Shown piece after piece: positions 5,939 to 14,237 of a stretch of DNA of 35,219 bases. This DNA comes from a virus, in the IMG/VR virus record IMGVR_UViG_3300048919_000540, positions 1 through 35,219 of that record; one strand, 5' to 3'. Position numbers and translations under genes: made by a program. Numbering within the stretch: the first letter of the stretch is position 1; each line of letters begins with the position of its first letter. Under the pieces are notes generated by a model. It was not told the origin of the DNA. It saw only the letters and a list, made by a program, of their open reading frames with translations, and searched no databases.

Positions 5939-6411
5939 GCCGCACCGCCATCGCAGTTGTAGCCTTCGCCCTGTGGTCCGCGGCCATGTTCGGTGCTGGC
6001 TGGGCTTGGCGTGGTGATCGCGCTGAGGGTGCCGATGCGCGGCAGCAGGCCAGCGCTAGCTCCGCCCAGGTGCAGCAGGTCAACCAGAGCCGTGCCACCG
6101 AGCACGCCCAGGCCGAGACACTGGCCACCATTGGAGCGAAGCATGAAGAAGACCGGACTGCGGCCGAGGCCGTCCCTGCTGCTGTTGTGGCTGGCCTGCG
6201 CAGCGGCAATCTCCGCCTGCGCGACGACCTCGCCACCTGCCACACCGCTCGCCTGTCCGAAGCTGCCGCCGGCGCCGTCGAACGTGATGCGCGCGCCGAA
6301 CTACGTCCAGAGGTTGTCGGAGCTGCTGTTCGAATCGTCACCGACGCCGAGGACCACGTCCGAGCCTGCCAAGCAGTGATCGCCGCCGACCGCCAGCCGG
6401 TGACGCAATGA
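5935..6411 (+). CDS. Rz-like inner-membrane spanin
   Basis: 158 aa from a GTG start at 5935 that overlaps the preceding stop. Residues 4-22 form one N-terminal membrane helix (TAIAVVAFALWSAAMFGAGW), followed by a long periplasmic helical and coiled-coil region rich in Ala, Glu, Gln and Arg. This is the i-spanin architecture: the protein joins the outer-membrane lipoprotein Rz1 and fuses the membranes at the end of lysis. The Rz1 gene is nested in the +1 frame, which supports the call. Confidence 0.85.
   Translation: MSRTAIAVVAFALWSAAMFGAGWAWRGDRAEGADARQQASASSAQVQQVNQSRATEHAQAETLATIGAKHEEDRTAAEAVPAAVVAGLRSGNLRLRDDLATCHTARLSEAAAGAVERDARAELRPEVVGAAVRIVTDAEDHVRACQAVIAADRQPVTQ
6143..6379 (+). CDS. 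Rz1-like outer-membrane spanin lipoprotein, nested in Rz
   Basis: 78 aa encoded wholly inside the Rz gene in the +1 frame. The N-terminus MKKTGLRPRPSLLLLWLACA is a lipoprotein signal, with the lipobox AISAC just after it, so the mature protein begins with an acylated cysteine. It is followed by a proline-rich segment (TTSPPATPLACPKLPPAPS) typical of Rz1. It is inferred to sit in the outer membrane and bind the Rz C-terminus across the periplasm. Confidence 0.88.
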   Translation: MKKTGLRPRPSLLLLWLACAAAISACATTSPPATPLACPKLPPAPSNVMRAPNYVQRLSELLFESSPTPRTTSEPAKQ

Positions 6412-6752
6412 ACCGCCGGATGCTGGCACTGGGCCGGTTGAAGGCTGGCGAGATGAACAAGACCGAGGCGGCGTATGCCTCGCGGCTGAGCGCGCTGCAG
6501 GCTGCCGGCGAAATCCAATGGCACCGCTTCGAGGGCCTGAAGCTGCGCCTGGCGGACAACACGTTCTACACCCCGGACTTTGCCGTCATGTCAGCCGATG
6601 GCGTCATGGAGTGCCACGAGGTGAAGGGCCATTGGCAGGACGATGCAAGGGCCAAGATCAAGATCGCCGCGTCCATGTATCCGTTCCGCTTCATCGCGGT
6701 GAAGGTCAAGGCCAAGCGGGACGGCGGCGGCTGGGCAGTGGAGGAGTTCTGA
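6408..6752 (+). CDS. DUF1064-like phage endonuclease
   Basis: 114 aa, starting in a 4-nt overlap with the Rz stop. The pattern FYTPDFAV (D near 57) followed by ECHEVKGHWQDDARAKIKIAA is the PD-(D/E)xK core of the DUF1064 / phage endonuclease-I-like group: an acidic residue after the first strand, then E-x-K in the next. The family is small (100-150 aa) and usually found near replication or packaging genes. It is probably a nuclease for phage DNA processing. Here it lies between the lysis and packaging modules. Confidence 0.75.
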   Translation: MNRRMLALGRLKAGEMNKTEAAYASRLSALQAAGEIQWHRFEGLKLRLADNTFYTPDFAVMSADGVMECHEVKGHWQDDARAKIKIAASMYPFRFIAVKVKAKRDGGGWAVEEF

Positions 6753-6934
6753 TGGCTGGAGCAGTGACGGCTACCGTCCGCATGCGCTGGTGGCTGCGGT
6801 GCTACTTGGCCGCGGTGGTGTGGTTTGCCAGGACGACGGGCATGGAACCGGACTGGGATCGGGTCGAGCGGTGGATACGCCGCGGCTTGGTACTGCGAAC
6901 GACGAGGGTTGCTGATGGACGTTCCACGGATTGA
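6752..6934 (+). CDS. Small phage protein with hydrophobic stretch
   Basis: 60 aa beginning MAGAVTATVRMRWWLRCYL. An amphipathic or possibly membrane-associated Trp-rich helix (residues 11-27) precedes a charged segment MEPDWDRVERWIRRGL. It starts in a TGATG overlap with the DUF1064-like gene. The same compact pattern, MRWWLR...ARxTGMEPD...V, resembles small proteins of other phages from gamma-proteobacteria. Its function is unknown. Confidence 0.6.
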   Translation: MAGAVTATVRMRWWLRCYLAAVVWFARTTGMEPDWDRVERWIRRGLVLRTTRVADGRSTD

Positions 6935-7205
6935 AGAGGTTGCGGCAGCACTGGCCGCTGAGCAGGCTGCGCGCGCTGCAGCAGTCGCCGCCTTGGCTGC
7001 GCGCATCGATGGCAGCACAGACGCTCGCATTGACCGACTGGTCGGGATCATGGAGCAGCAGGGCAAGCAGCTCGCCGAACTGGTGACGCATGTCGGCATG
7101 TTGGTGCAGGCGGTCGCCCTCCTGTTGGGCGAGGAGGCTGGTGCGCCAGTGCAGGACGAAAGCGCCGAGCCCGAGCGTGCCGACCTGGATGGGAACCCGT
7201 ACTGA
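6915..7205 (+). CDS. Small coiled-coil phage protein
   Basis: 96 aa from the ATG at 6915, which overlaps the preceding gene by 20 nt. Residues 5-75 are almost entirely helical with heptad-like Ala/Leu spacing (EEVAAALAAEQAARAAAVAA, RIDRLVGIMEQQGKQLAELV). The tail is acidic. It ends in the TGATG overlap that starts the HNH gene. It may be a structural or regulatory coiled coil. No family is recognised. Confidence 0.6.
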   Translation: MDVPRIEEVAAALAAEQAARAAAVAALAARIDGSTDARIDRLVGIMEQQGKQLAELVTHVGMLVQAVALLLGEEAGAPVQDESAEPERADLDGNPY

Positions 7206-7543
7206 TGGCAGCAACGTCCACCCAACGTCGTGGCAGGACACGACAGACCGGCGGCAGTGCCTTCGCCCACCTGTACGGCACCGCGCGCTGGCAACGCACG
7301 CGCAAGGCGCAATTGGAACGTGAGCCGCTTTGCAGCAAGTGCAAGGCGCGAGGCCACGTCACGGTGGCGACAGTGTGCAACCACACCAACGGGCACCCGG
7401 CCGGAGAGACCGAGGAAATGTTCTGGACAGGTCCCTTCGATAGCCAGTGCGCCAACTGCCACAGCAGCGATCAGGCGCGCATAGAGCGTGGTTCGGCGCA
7501 GATCCGAGGGTGTGACAGCGACGGCTGGCCGATCGGCATCTAA
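7205..7543 (+). CDS. HNH endonuclease next to the terminase genes
   Basis: 112 aa. A zinc site is visible as C43-SK-C46 and C82-AN-C85-H. The HNH core is the NHTNGH segment (H60), FWTGPFDSQCANCHSSD closing the fold. The N-terminal YGTARWQRTRKAQLEREPLC is the standard lead-in of phage HNH proteins encoded just before terS. In HK97-like phages such HNH proteins work with the terminase in cutting DNA at cos, and the inverted repeats directly downstream fit this. The usual DHI at the first His is CNH here, a small departure from the common form. Confidence 0.85.
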   Translation: MAATSTQRRGRTRQTGGSAFAHLYGTARWQRTRKAQLEREPLCSKCKARGHVTVATVCNHTNGHPAGETEEMFWTGPFDSQCANCHSSDQARIERGSAQIRGCDSDGWPIGI

Positions 7544-7701
7544 CGTGTTTCACGAAAATGTTCCACGAGGGGGGTCAAATTTATGGAGGTGGTCGGCTCC
7601 TAGACCGACCGCCCCCCCAAACGCGCGTATCCACAATTCGTCGGACGACCCCCCGACGTTCTCAAACCCCCTTGATATCACTGCATTTTCCCGAGGAATT
7701 C
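7544..7701. other. Putative cos / packaging initiation region
   Basis: A 158-nt non-coding stretch between the HNH gene and terS. It holds two related inverted repeats: GGTCGG-N8-CCGACC (7591-7610) and CGTCGG-N8-CCGACG (7639-7658). There are also several runs of five or more G or C, and a small CGTG-TTT-CACG hairpin near its start. Cos sites of HK97-like phages lie here, between HNH and small terminase. The cut position cannot be deduced. Confidence 0.5.
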
Positions 7702-8106
7702 ATGGCAAGGCCTCGACTGCCCGTCGCAAAAGCTGCGACAAGCGGCGCCGCCATCAAGAACCCTGGCCGGCACGCCGGCAGGAAGCGCCCGACCGGCGTT
7801 CGCGCCTTGGGTGAGCCGTACAAGACGATGACGGCCGGCGAGAAGCGCGCCTGGAAGGAGTTCGCCGCAGAGATGCCCTGGCTCAACGCAAGCCACCGCG
7901 TGCTGCTGCGCCTGGCTTGCCTCTGGACCGCTCGCATGGAAGACCCGAAAGCCGAATTCGGCGTGTCAGCAACCCAGGCGCTCAGCTCGATCTTGTCGAA
8001 GCTGGGTGCCACTCCCGTGGATGAATCGAAGGTTTCGCATGGCGGTGACGACGAAGACGCGGGCGAAGAATTCTTCGCCGGCGCAGGTTCCGGCCGATCG
8101 CACTAA
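7702..8106 (+). CDS. terS: Terminase small subunit (P27-like)
   Basis: 134 aa from the ATG at 7702, preceded by GAGGAA. The N-terminus (MARPRLPVAKAATSGAAIKN, PGRHAGRKRP) and the central helical part (YKTMTAGEKRAWKEF, then LNASHRVLLRLACLWTARM) match the small terminase of HK97-like phages. It recognises the packaging site on phage DNA and presents it to the large subunit. Its position just after the cos-like repeats is as expected. The acidic C-terminus overlaps the large terminase start by 68 nt in another frame. Confidence 0.82.
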   Translation: MARPRLPVAKAATSGAAIKNPGRHAGRKRPTGVRALGEPYKTMTAGEKRAWKEFAAEMPWLNASHRVLLRLACLWTARMEDPKAEFGVSATQALSSILSKLGATPVDESKVSHGGDDEDAGEEFFAGAGSGRSH

Positions 8107-9946
8107 GGCATATGCGCTGGACGTGGTAGCTGGCCGCATTGTTGCCGGGCCACACGTACGCAATGCCTGCCGTCGCCACCTCCAGGATCTAATCCAAGGC
8201 CCCGAACGGGGCCTCTTCTTTGACCACGAAGCCGCCGATTACGCGTTCCGGTACTTCGAGAACGTGCTGATGCTGTCGGAGGGCCAGTTCGAGGGTCGGA
8301 AGTTCGAGCTGCACCCGTCGCAGGCGTTCATCATCGGCTCGTTGTTTGGCTGGAAAGGGCCGGATCGTCTGCGCCGCTTCCGCCGCGCGTACATCGAACA
8401 GGGCAAGGGCAACGGGAAAAGCCCGCTTGCCGGTGGGCTGGGCCTGTTGGGGATGACGGCAGCGGGTGAGGCCGGCGCGCAAATCTACGCGGCAGCGGCG
8501 AAGAAGGACCAGGCGGGCATTCTGTTCGCCGACGCCGTGAAGATGGTCAAGAAGTCGCCGCTGCTGGCCAAGCGAGTGGAGTTCGCTGGCGGCGAGGGCC
8601 GGGAATTCAGCATGGCGCACCACGCCAGCGCGAGTTTTTTCCGGCCCGTGTCCCGCGACACCGGGCGTACCGGTTCCGGTCCCCGGCCGTACTTCGTGCT
8701 GGTCGATGAGGTGCATGAGCTTCCCGACCGGCGAATCATCGAAATGTTGGAGCGCGGGTTCAAGTTCCGCCGCGAGCCGCTGCTTTTCATGATCACCAAC
8801 TCCGGCAGCGACCGGACCTCGGTCTGCTGGGAAGAGCACGAACATGCGGTGAAGGTTGCGGCCGGCCACACCGAAGCGGTCAACGATCCGACCTTCATTG
8901 GCGATGTGATCGATGACCGCACCTTCAGCTACGTGTGCAGCTTGGACGACGGCGACGACCCGCTCGAGGACCCCAGCTGCTGGGCGAAGGCCAATCCCCT
9001 GTTGGGGGTAACGATCACCGAGCAGTACCTGGCGGATGTGGTGGCGCAAGCCAAGGCCATCCCCGGGTCGCTGAACGGCATTCTTCGGCTGCACTTCTGC
9101 GTGTGGACCGATGCGGAGACCGCTTGGATGACACGCCCGACGCTTGAACCGGCCCTGGCCGACTTCGATCCGCACGTGCATGCGGGCCGCAAGGTTTACC
9201 TCGGCCTCGATCTGTCCCAGGTGCGGGATATCACCGCGATGGCAGCGGTGGTCGAGACCGGCACGGTGCCGGTGGAGGTCGAGGTTGAGGGCGAGAAGCT
9301 CATCATCGAGAAGCCGACATTCGACGCCTGGATCGAGGCGTGGACACCCGGCGACACGCTGGACGCGCGGCAGCTGCAGGACAAGCTTCCGTACCGCGCG
9401 TGGGTCAACGGTGGGTTCCTGCACGCACCGCAGGGTCAGGCGATTAACTTCCGGCACGTGGCCCAAGTCATGGCCGAGTACGACAACCGGTACGACGTGC
9501 AGCTGGTCGCATACGACCGGTATGCGTTTCGGCGCTTCGAAGAAGAGGTCAACGACATTGGCTTGTCGGTGACCTTCGCCGAGCACCCGCAGGGCGGCTG
9601 CAAGAAGGGCAAGCCATTGGACGCAGCGGTCGAGGCGGCCGAGCAGTCGGGCCAGCCAGCTCCGGAGGGCACGTGGATGCCCGGATCACTGCGGTTGCTG
9701 GAGGAAGCGCTGCTGGAAGGGCGCCTGCGCCTGCGTCGAAACCCAGTGTTGGTGTCCGCAATCATGTCCGCCGTCATCGAATCGGACCGCTGGGGTAACA
9801 GCTGGCTGTCGAAGGCGAGGTCGGCAAACAAGATCGACGCCGCGGTGGCCCTTTGCATGGCCATCGGCGCGGCACACGCCATGCCGCAGGACTCCGGCGG
9901 CATTGATGACTACCTGGAAAACGGCTTCTTTGGACTGATCGGATGA
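8039..9946 (+). CDS. terL: Terminase large subunit
   Basis: 635 aa from the ATG at 8039 (GAAGG 7 nt upstream). An upstream ATG at 8006 lacks a ribosome-binding site. The ATPase half has Walker A GKGNGKS (residues 122-128) and Walker B FVLVDE (220-224). The C-terminal nuclease half shows the acidic metal-binding strand GLDLSQVRD and the later YDRYAF. This is the Terminase_1 / HK97-type motor-nuclease that cuts concatemers and pumps DNA into the prohead. It ends in an ATGA overlap with portal. Confidence 0.95.
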   Translation: MAVTTKTRAKNSSPAQVPADRTKAYALDVVAGRIVAGPHVRNACRRHLQDLIQGPERGLFFDHEAADYAFRYFENVLMLSEGQFEGRKFELHPSQAFIIGSLFGWKGPDRLRRFRRAYIEQGKGNGKSPLAGGLGLLGMTAAGEAGAQIYAAAAKKDQAGILFADAVKMVKKSPLLAKRVEFAGGEGREFSMAHHASASFFRPVSRDTGRTGSGPRPYFVLVDEVHELPDRRIIEMLERGFKFRREPLLFMITNSGSDRTSVCWEEHEHAVKVAAGHTEAVNDPTFIGDVIDDRTFSYVCSLDDGDDPLEDPSCWAKANPLLGVTITEQYLADVVAQAKAIPGSLNGILRLHFCVWTDAETAWMTRPTLEPALADFDPHVHAGRKVYLGLDLSQVRDITAMAAVVETGTVPVEVEVEGEKLIIEKPTFDAWIEAWTPGDTLDARQLQDKLPYRAWVNGGFLHAPQGQAINFRHVAQVMAEYDNRYDVQLVAYDRYAFRRFEEEVNDIGLSVTFAEHPQGGCKKGKPLDAAVEAAEQSGQPAPEGTWMPGSLRLLEEALLEGRLRLRRNPVLVSAIMSAVIESDRWGNSWLSKARSANKIDAAVALCMAIGAAHAMPQDSGGIDDYLENGFFGLIG

Positions 9947-11202
9947 CAACTTTTCGCTGGTACAACCCGATGAGCTGGCGGTTCTTCGGCTATGACGACC
10001 CCGCGACGGGGAACTATGTCGAGGTCGACCTCTCGGTCGGTGGAAAGGGCACGAAGGCCGGTGTTCGCGTAACCCAGAAGAGCGCTCTTACGGTCAGCAT
10101 CGTCTGGTCGTGTGTGAAGGTTCTTTCCGAGTCCGCGGCCGGCCTGCCCTGGAAGCTGTACGAGGACACCGGCGGCCTGCGAGCGCTCGTGAAGGGCAGC
10201 AGCGCTCAACGGCGGCGCTTGCTCAGGCTGATCGCCAAGCCCAACCCGTACATCAAGTGGTTGGACCTGATCAAAGCCGTGGTGGTGAACATGGCGCTGC
10301 GGGGCAACTCCTTCGCCATCATCCAACGCGACGACAGCGGCGCATGGATCGGCCTGATTCCGGTCGGAGTGGACAGCGTCCGCATCGACACCGACGACGG
10401 GCTGATCTACTGGGCAACGATCAACGGCAAGGAGACACCTGTCTCGCCGGAAAACATGCTGCACTTCAAGCTGTTCAGCCCGGACGGCATCGTCGGCCTT
10501 TCACCGGTGGAGTACCAGGCCGAAACGATCGGTTTGGCGCGCGCCGCGCAGGACTGGTCGGCACGGTTCATGCGAAAGGGCGGCTTCACCGGTGGCTACA
10601 TCACCTATCCCGGGTTCCTGACCAAGGAGCAGCAGGCGCAGATCAAGGCGAAGCTGCCGGATATTCGTCAGGGTGATGTGGATGACCTGGGCAAGATGGC
10701 CATCCTTCAGGGCGGACCGACGATCACGCCGGCAGGCCTGACGCAGAAAGACAGTCAGTTCATCGAGTCGCAGCAGTTCCAGGAAGAAGCACTCGCCGGC
10801 ATCTGGGGCGTTCCGCTCTACCTGACCAATCGCGCGCGCTCGACTTCGGTTCTTGGGTCGAACCTTGAACAGCAGACCAGCGGCTTTGTGACCTTCGGCC
10901 TGAAGCCCTATCTGGACGCGATCGAAAGCGAGATCAACGACAAGCTCTTCGCTGACACGGAGATCTTTGTTGAGGCGGTCGTGGAGGGCTTGCTGCGCGC
11001 GGATAGCGGCGCCCGCTCCACCTACTACAAGACCGCCCTTGGCGGCTCCGGTGGCTCGGGCTGGATGACCATCAACGAGGTGCGGGTGAAGGAGAACCTC
11101 CCCGCGCTCGACGGTGATCAATACAACCAGGTCACCCGGTGGACCAGCAACCAACCCGATTCCAGCAACGACGACCCAACGGGAGATCCCGCCAATGCTT
11201 AG
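9943..11202 (+). CDS. HK97-family portal protein
   Basis: 419 aa. Features of the HK97 portal family are visible: the early ALTVSIVWSCVKVLSESAAG helix, LPWKLYE, NPYIKWLDLIKAVVVNMALR, the LIPVG turn, and the long C-terminal VPLYLTNRARSTSVLGSNLE motif preceding the stem and crown helices. Twelve copies form the ring at the capsid vertex through which DNA passes and to which the connectors attach. It overlaps the terminase gene by 4 nt and the protease gene by 8 nt. The C-terminal ~25 residues are polar and Asn/Pro-rich. Confidence 0.95.
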   Translation: MTTFRWYNPMSWRFFGYDDPATGNYVEVDLSVGGKGTKAGVRVTQKSALTVSIVWSCVKVLSESAAGLPWKLYEDTGGLRALVKGSSAQRRRLLRLIAKPNPYIKWLDLIKAVVVNMALRGNSFAIIQRDDSGAWIGLIPVGVDSVRIDTDDGLIYWATINGKETPVSPENMLHFKLFSPDGIVGLSPVEYQAETIGLARAAQDWSARFMRKGGFTGGYITYPGFLTKEQQAQIKAKLPDIRQGDVDDLGKMAILQGGPTITPAGLTQKDSQFIESQQFQEEALAGIWGVPLYLTNRARSTSVLGSNLEQQTSGFVTFGLKPYLDAIESEINDKLFADTEIFVEAVVEGLLRADSGARSTYYKTALGGSGGSGWMTINEVRVKENLPALDGDQYNQVTRWTSNQPDSSNDDPTGDPANA

Positions 11203-11839
11203 CAAGTATTCCTGCCCGTTCGAGGTCAAGGCGGCGGACGACGCCGGCAACTTCGAAGGCTACGCCTCGGTGTTCAACAACGTTGACCTCGGTGAGGACC
11301 TGATCCTGCCGGGCGCCTTCGTCAAGGTGAAGACGACCAGGACTGGCCGGCTACGCCTGGCGCTGTACCACAACCTGACCCGTTTGATCGGCGATGCCGA
11401 GTTCAAGCAGGACGACAACGGCCTGCACCTGAAAGGGAAGGTCAACCTCAACGTCAGCTACGCCAAGGACGCCTACGAGCTGATGAAGGCCGGCACGTTG
11501 GACGAAATGTCGGTCGGCTTCAACACGCTGGAGGACGCGATTGAAAACCGCGAGGGACGGCGGGTGCGCGTCATCAAGAAGGCCGAACTGTGGGAGGCCT
11601 CGGTCGTCCCCTTCGGCATGAACCCGGAAGCACAGGTGATGAGCGTCAAGTCCGACGTTCGCGCCTTCGAATCAGCCCTTCGCGAACGCATGGGGCTGTC
11701 CCAGAAAGAGGCGGCGGCCGTCGCCTCGCTCGGCTTTCCCGCGATCCACCGAGACGGTGGCATTGGGGACACGGAGACCGTGAAACAGCTGCAGAAACTC
11801 GGCAACTCCATCCAATCCATCTTTGAAGGAACGAACTAA
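11195..11839 (+). CDS. Prohead serine protease (HK97 family, U35)
   Basis: 214 aa from the ATG at 11195. It shows the typical GYASVFNNVDLGEDLILPGA start, H59 in LYHNL and S106 in DEMSVGF, which are the expected catalytic His and Ser. The ELWEASVVPFGMNP segment closes the fold. The enzyme cuts the delta domain from the major capsid protein and itself during head maturation. It lies between portal and capsid, as in HK97. Its stop overlaps the capsid ATG (TAATG). The C-terminal ~60 residues may be a removable scaffold-like tail. Confidence 0.93.
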   Translation: MLSKYSCPFEVKAADDAGNFEGYASVFNNVDLGEDLILPGAFVKVKTTRTGRLRLALYHNLTRLIGDAEFKQDDNGLHLKGKVNLNVSYAKDAYELMKAGTLDEMSVGFNTLEDAIENREGRRVRVIKKAELWEASVVPFGMNPEAQVMSVKSDVRAFESALRERMGLSQKEAAAVASLGFPAIHRDGGIGDTETVKQLQKLGNSIQSIFEGTN

Positions 11840-13050
11840 TGCCGGACAACATCATTGAGATCCGCGAAGGCCTGGAAAAGCAGCTGAAGGACGGCTTCGC
11901 CGGCCTGCAGAAGAAGTACGACAGCGCCTCGGCCGAGATCGAAAAAGGAAACCAGGTCACCACCGACCTGAAGAAGCAGATCCAGACCGCCACCGATGAG
12001 ATCCAGAAGGTGGTGGACAAGGTCCTGAAGCTGGAAGAAAAGGGCATCGGCCTGGGCAATCAGCCCGGCACGAAGAAGGGCTTCATCGACTTCATCAAGG
12101 GCAACGACGAGTACAAGGCGCTGCAGGGCCGTGAGAAGGCAGCGGCTGAGATCGAGGTCAAGAAGGACGAACTGGCGTCCATGCAGGAAACCAAGGCTGT
12201 CACCAGCGCCGGCATCGTGGTCCCCAACTTCGACCCGACCATCCAGCCGGGCATCCGCCAGGAACTGCGCATCCGCGACCTGATCCCGTCGATCTCCGTC
12301 ACCGGCCAGAGCTACACCTACTTCCGCGAGAAGCTGCACACCCGCGGCGCCGGTGCGGTCGGCGAGGGCACCGCCAAGCCGCAGAGCAACGTCACCTTCG
12401 AGCAGAAGACCGATCTGGTGAAGAAGCTGGCGGTCTGGATCCCGGTCACCGATGAAGCTCTGGACGACGTGCCGCAGATGTACGGCTACCTGCAGCAGCT
12501 GCTGCGCTACGACCTGAAGCTGGAAGAAGAAGCCCAGATCCTGAAGGGCGACGGCCTGGGCAACAATCTGCCGGGCCTGATGACCGACGCCACGCTGTTC
12601 GATGACGACCTGTCCAAGGCCAGCGACACCTCGATCGACACGGTCCGCCGCGCGATCTATCAGGTGCGCAAGCAGTCGAAGCTGTCGGCCGATGCCACGG
12701 TGATGACCGAGCTGGACTGGATGAACATCGAGCTGGAGAAGGACAGCCAGAACCGCTACCTGTTCGCCAACCTGCAGGGCTTCGTGACACCGATCCTGTG
12801 GGGCCGCCCGGTGGTGGCTTCGGACAGCATGGACGAGGGCGACGGCACCACCACCGGTGGCGAGTTCCTGGTCGCCAACTTCCAGCGCGGCGCCACGATC
12901 TACGACCGCATGAGCTTCCTCTTCAAGGTCGGCCTGATCAACGACGACTTCGTCAAGAACCAGCGCGTGCTGCTGGTGGAAGAGCGTCTGGGCCTGGCAA
13001 AGCGCCGCGTCGAAGCGTTCGTGAAGGGCCGCTTCAAGCCGGCGGCCTAA
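11839..13050 (+). CDS. Major capsid protein (HK97 fold)
   Basis: 403 aa. Residues ~1-115 form a charged coiled-coil delta domain (EGLEKQLKDGFAGLQKKY, TTDLKKQIQTATDEIQKVVD) that acts as an internal scaffold. The mature shell part begins near KAVTSAGIVVPN and continues with the HK97-type features: IRDLIPSISVTGQSYTYFRE, the KLAVWIPVTDEALDD region, and the LRYDLKLEEEAQILKGDG spine helix. The delta domain is probably removed near residues 115-120 by the protease encoded just upstream. The gene ends 28 nt before the next start. Confidence 0.95.
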   Translation: MPDNIIEIREGLEKQLKDGFAGLQKKYDSASAEIEKGNQVTTDLKKQIQTATDEIQKVVDKVLKLEEKGIGLGNQPGTKKGFIDFIKGNDEYKALQGREKAAAEIEVKKDELASMQETKAVTSAGIVVPNFDPTIQPGIRQELRIRDLIPSISVTGQSYTYFREKLHTRGAGAVGEGTAKPQSNVTFEQKTDLVKKLAVWIPVTDEALDDVPQMYGYLQQLLRYDLKLEEEAQILKGDGLGNNLPGLMTDATLFDDDLSKASDTSIDTVRRAIYQVRKQSKLSADATVMTELDWMNIELEKDSQNRYLFANLQGFVTPILWGRPVVASDSMDEGDGTTTGGEFLVANFQRGATIYDRMSFLFKVGLINDDFVKNQRVLLVEERLGLAKRRVEAFVKGRFKPAA

Positions 13051-13078
13051 TCGACGCCAACCACGAGGGAGGCCGGCC

Positions 13079-13600
13079 ATGCGCCGGTCTCTCTCCCGAT
13101 ACCGAGTGACGAAGATGAAAATCAAAGCACTGTGGGGCTTCCGTGGCGATGCCCCGAAGCTCAAATCCCCGTCTGCCGATGTGAAGGCGGGCGATGTATT
13201 CCCGGACGTGGATCCCGAATACGGGCACGCGCTTGTCGGCAAGGGCCTGGTGGTGCAGTTGCATGAAGGCGCTGCGCCCAAGGAGACGAAGCCGGCCCAG
13301 CCGAGTGAGTTCAAGGCAGGCGAGGGCGACACCTCGGCGGCGGCTCCGGATGCCCAGGCCGATGCCGTGGTCGACGCTGGCGGCGAGCAGGCGACCAGTG
13401 GTGATGCCACCGCCGCTACCCAGCCGACAGCTGCTGTCGAACCGGGCGCCGATGGTGTCGCCGATGCAGGCGGCGCAGATGAAAAGCAGCAGCTGATCCA
13501 GCAGCTGGAGGCGGCAGGAGCCACCTTTGATCGTCGCTGGGGCGTGCAGCGCCTGGCAGAGGTGCTGGCGGACGCCCAGAAGAGCGGGAAGTCGGCGTAA
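13079..13600 (+). CDS. Head-associated protein with Ala-rich linker
   Basis: 173 aa from 13079, which has the better ribosome-binding site (GGGAGG). The alternative ATG at 13115 would begin MKIKALWGFRGDAPKL, the form that looks like the conserved N-terminus. A small beta-rich N-terminal domain (WGFRGDAPKL, AGDVFPDVDPEYGHALVGKG) is followed by a long Ala/Asp/Gly/Glu-rich linker (residues ~75-140). The C-terminal KQQLIQQLEAAGATFDRRWG is a SAP/HeH-like helix-extended-helix segment. It lies between capsid and connector genes. It may be a head decoration or completion protein. Confidence 0.65.
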   Translation: MRRSLSRYRVTKMKIKALWGFRGDAPKLKSPSADVKAGDVFPDVDPEYGHALVGKGLVVQLHEGAAPKETKPAQPSEFKAGEGDTSAAAPDAQADAVVDAGGEQATSGDATAATQPTAAVEPGADGVADAGGADEKQQLIQQLEAAGATFDRRWGVQRLAEVLADAQKSGKSA

Positions 13601-13902
13601 TGGCTATCACCCTCGACCTTCCACTGGTGCGCGAGCAGTGCCGGATCGTTGACGAGATCAGCGACGCGTTGCTGCAGTCATACGTTGACGCTGCCCTGGC
13701 CCATGTGCAGATGCACTGCGATCGCACCTTGGTCGAGGGTGACCCTTCCAGCGAGGGCGAAATGGCATTGACGGCCGACGTGCGCCAGGCAGTGTTGCTG
13801 ATGGTCGGCAACTGGGCGGAAAACCGCAGCGCGGTAGGCGAGTTGACCTCGGAAATCGCGCTCGGCGTGTCCAGGCTTCTTTGGTACAGGAAACGATTCT
13901 GA
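13600..13902 (+). CDS. Head-tail connector (HK97 gp6-like)
   Basis: 100 aa. The sequence (DLPLVREQCRIVDEISDALL, then YVDAALAHVQMHCDRTL and ALTADVRQAVLLMVGNWAEN) has the all-helical pattern of the gp6-like connector family. These form a ring under the portal. It starts in a TAATG overlap and ends in a TGATG overlap, so it is tightly coupled to its neighbours. Confidence 0.85.
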   Translation: MAITLDLPLVREQCRIVDEISDALLQSYVDAALAHVQMHCDRTLVEGDPSSEGEMALTADVRQAVLLMVGNWAENRSAVGELTSEIALGVSRLLWYRKRF

Positions 13903-14237
13903 TGGCCACTTCAGCAGGGCAGCGCCGCCACCTGATCCGTTTCGAGCGGCCGGTAGACGTACGGGATCCGCTGGGTGGACCGGCCAAGAAGGGGTGGGAG
14001 CTCGTCGCCGAAGCGTGGGCGAAGAAGACGAACCAGCTCAGTGCCACGGCAGAGGCGATCGCGGCTGGCGCCGAGCGCTATCGGGAGCAAGTCCGCTGGG
14101 ACCTGATCCCGCGCCATGTCGAGCCCACCTGGCGCATTGTGGAGCGGGGCAAGCCGTATGCGATCAAGAGCATCGCCCCAAGCAACGATGGTAGCGAGAT
14201 GGCGATCATCGCCGTAGCGGGGTTAAGCAATGGCTGA
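13902..14237 (+). CDS. Head-tail adaptor / head closure protein
   Basis: 111 aa from the ATG at 13902. It matches the phage head-tail joining family (SPP1 gp16-like): AGQRRHLIRFERPVDVRDPL, then GWELVAEAWAKKTN, RVRWDL-like strand (QVRWDLIPRHVEPTWRIVE) and the YAIKSIAP closing strand. It is predicted to close the connector and hold packaged DNA. The next gene overlaps its end by 8 nt. Confidence 0.85.
   Translation: MATSAGQRRHLIRFERPVDVRDPLGGPAKKGWELVAEAWAKKTNQLSATAEAIAAGAERYREQVRWDLIPRHVEPTWRIVERGKPYAIKSIAPSNDGSEMAIIAVAGLSNG

Noticed and set aside
11836-13524. A 562-codon minus-strand ORF opposite the major capsid gene
   Set aside because: It mirrors a strongly coding plus-strand gene and has no ribosome-binding site or recognisable domain.
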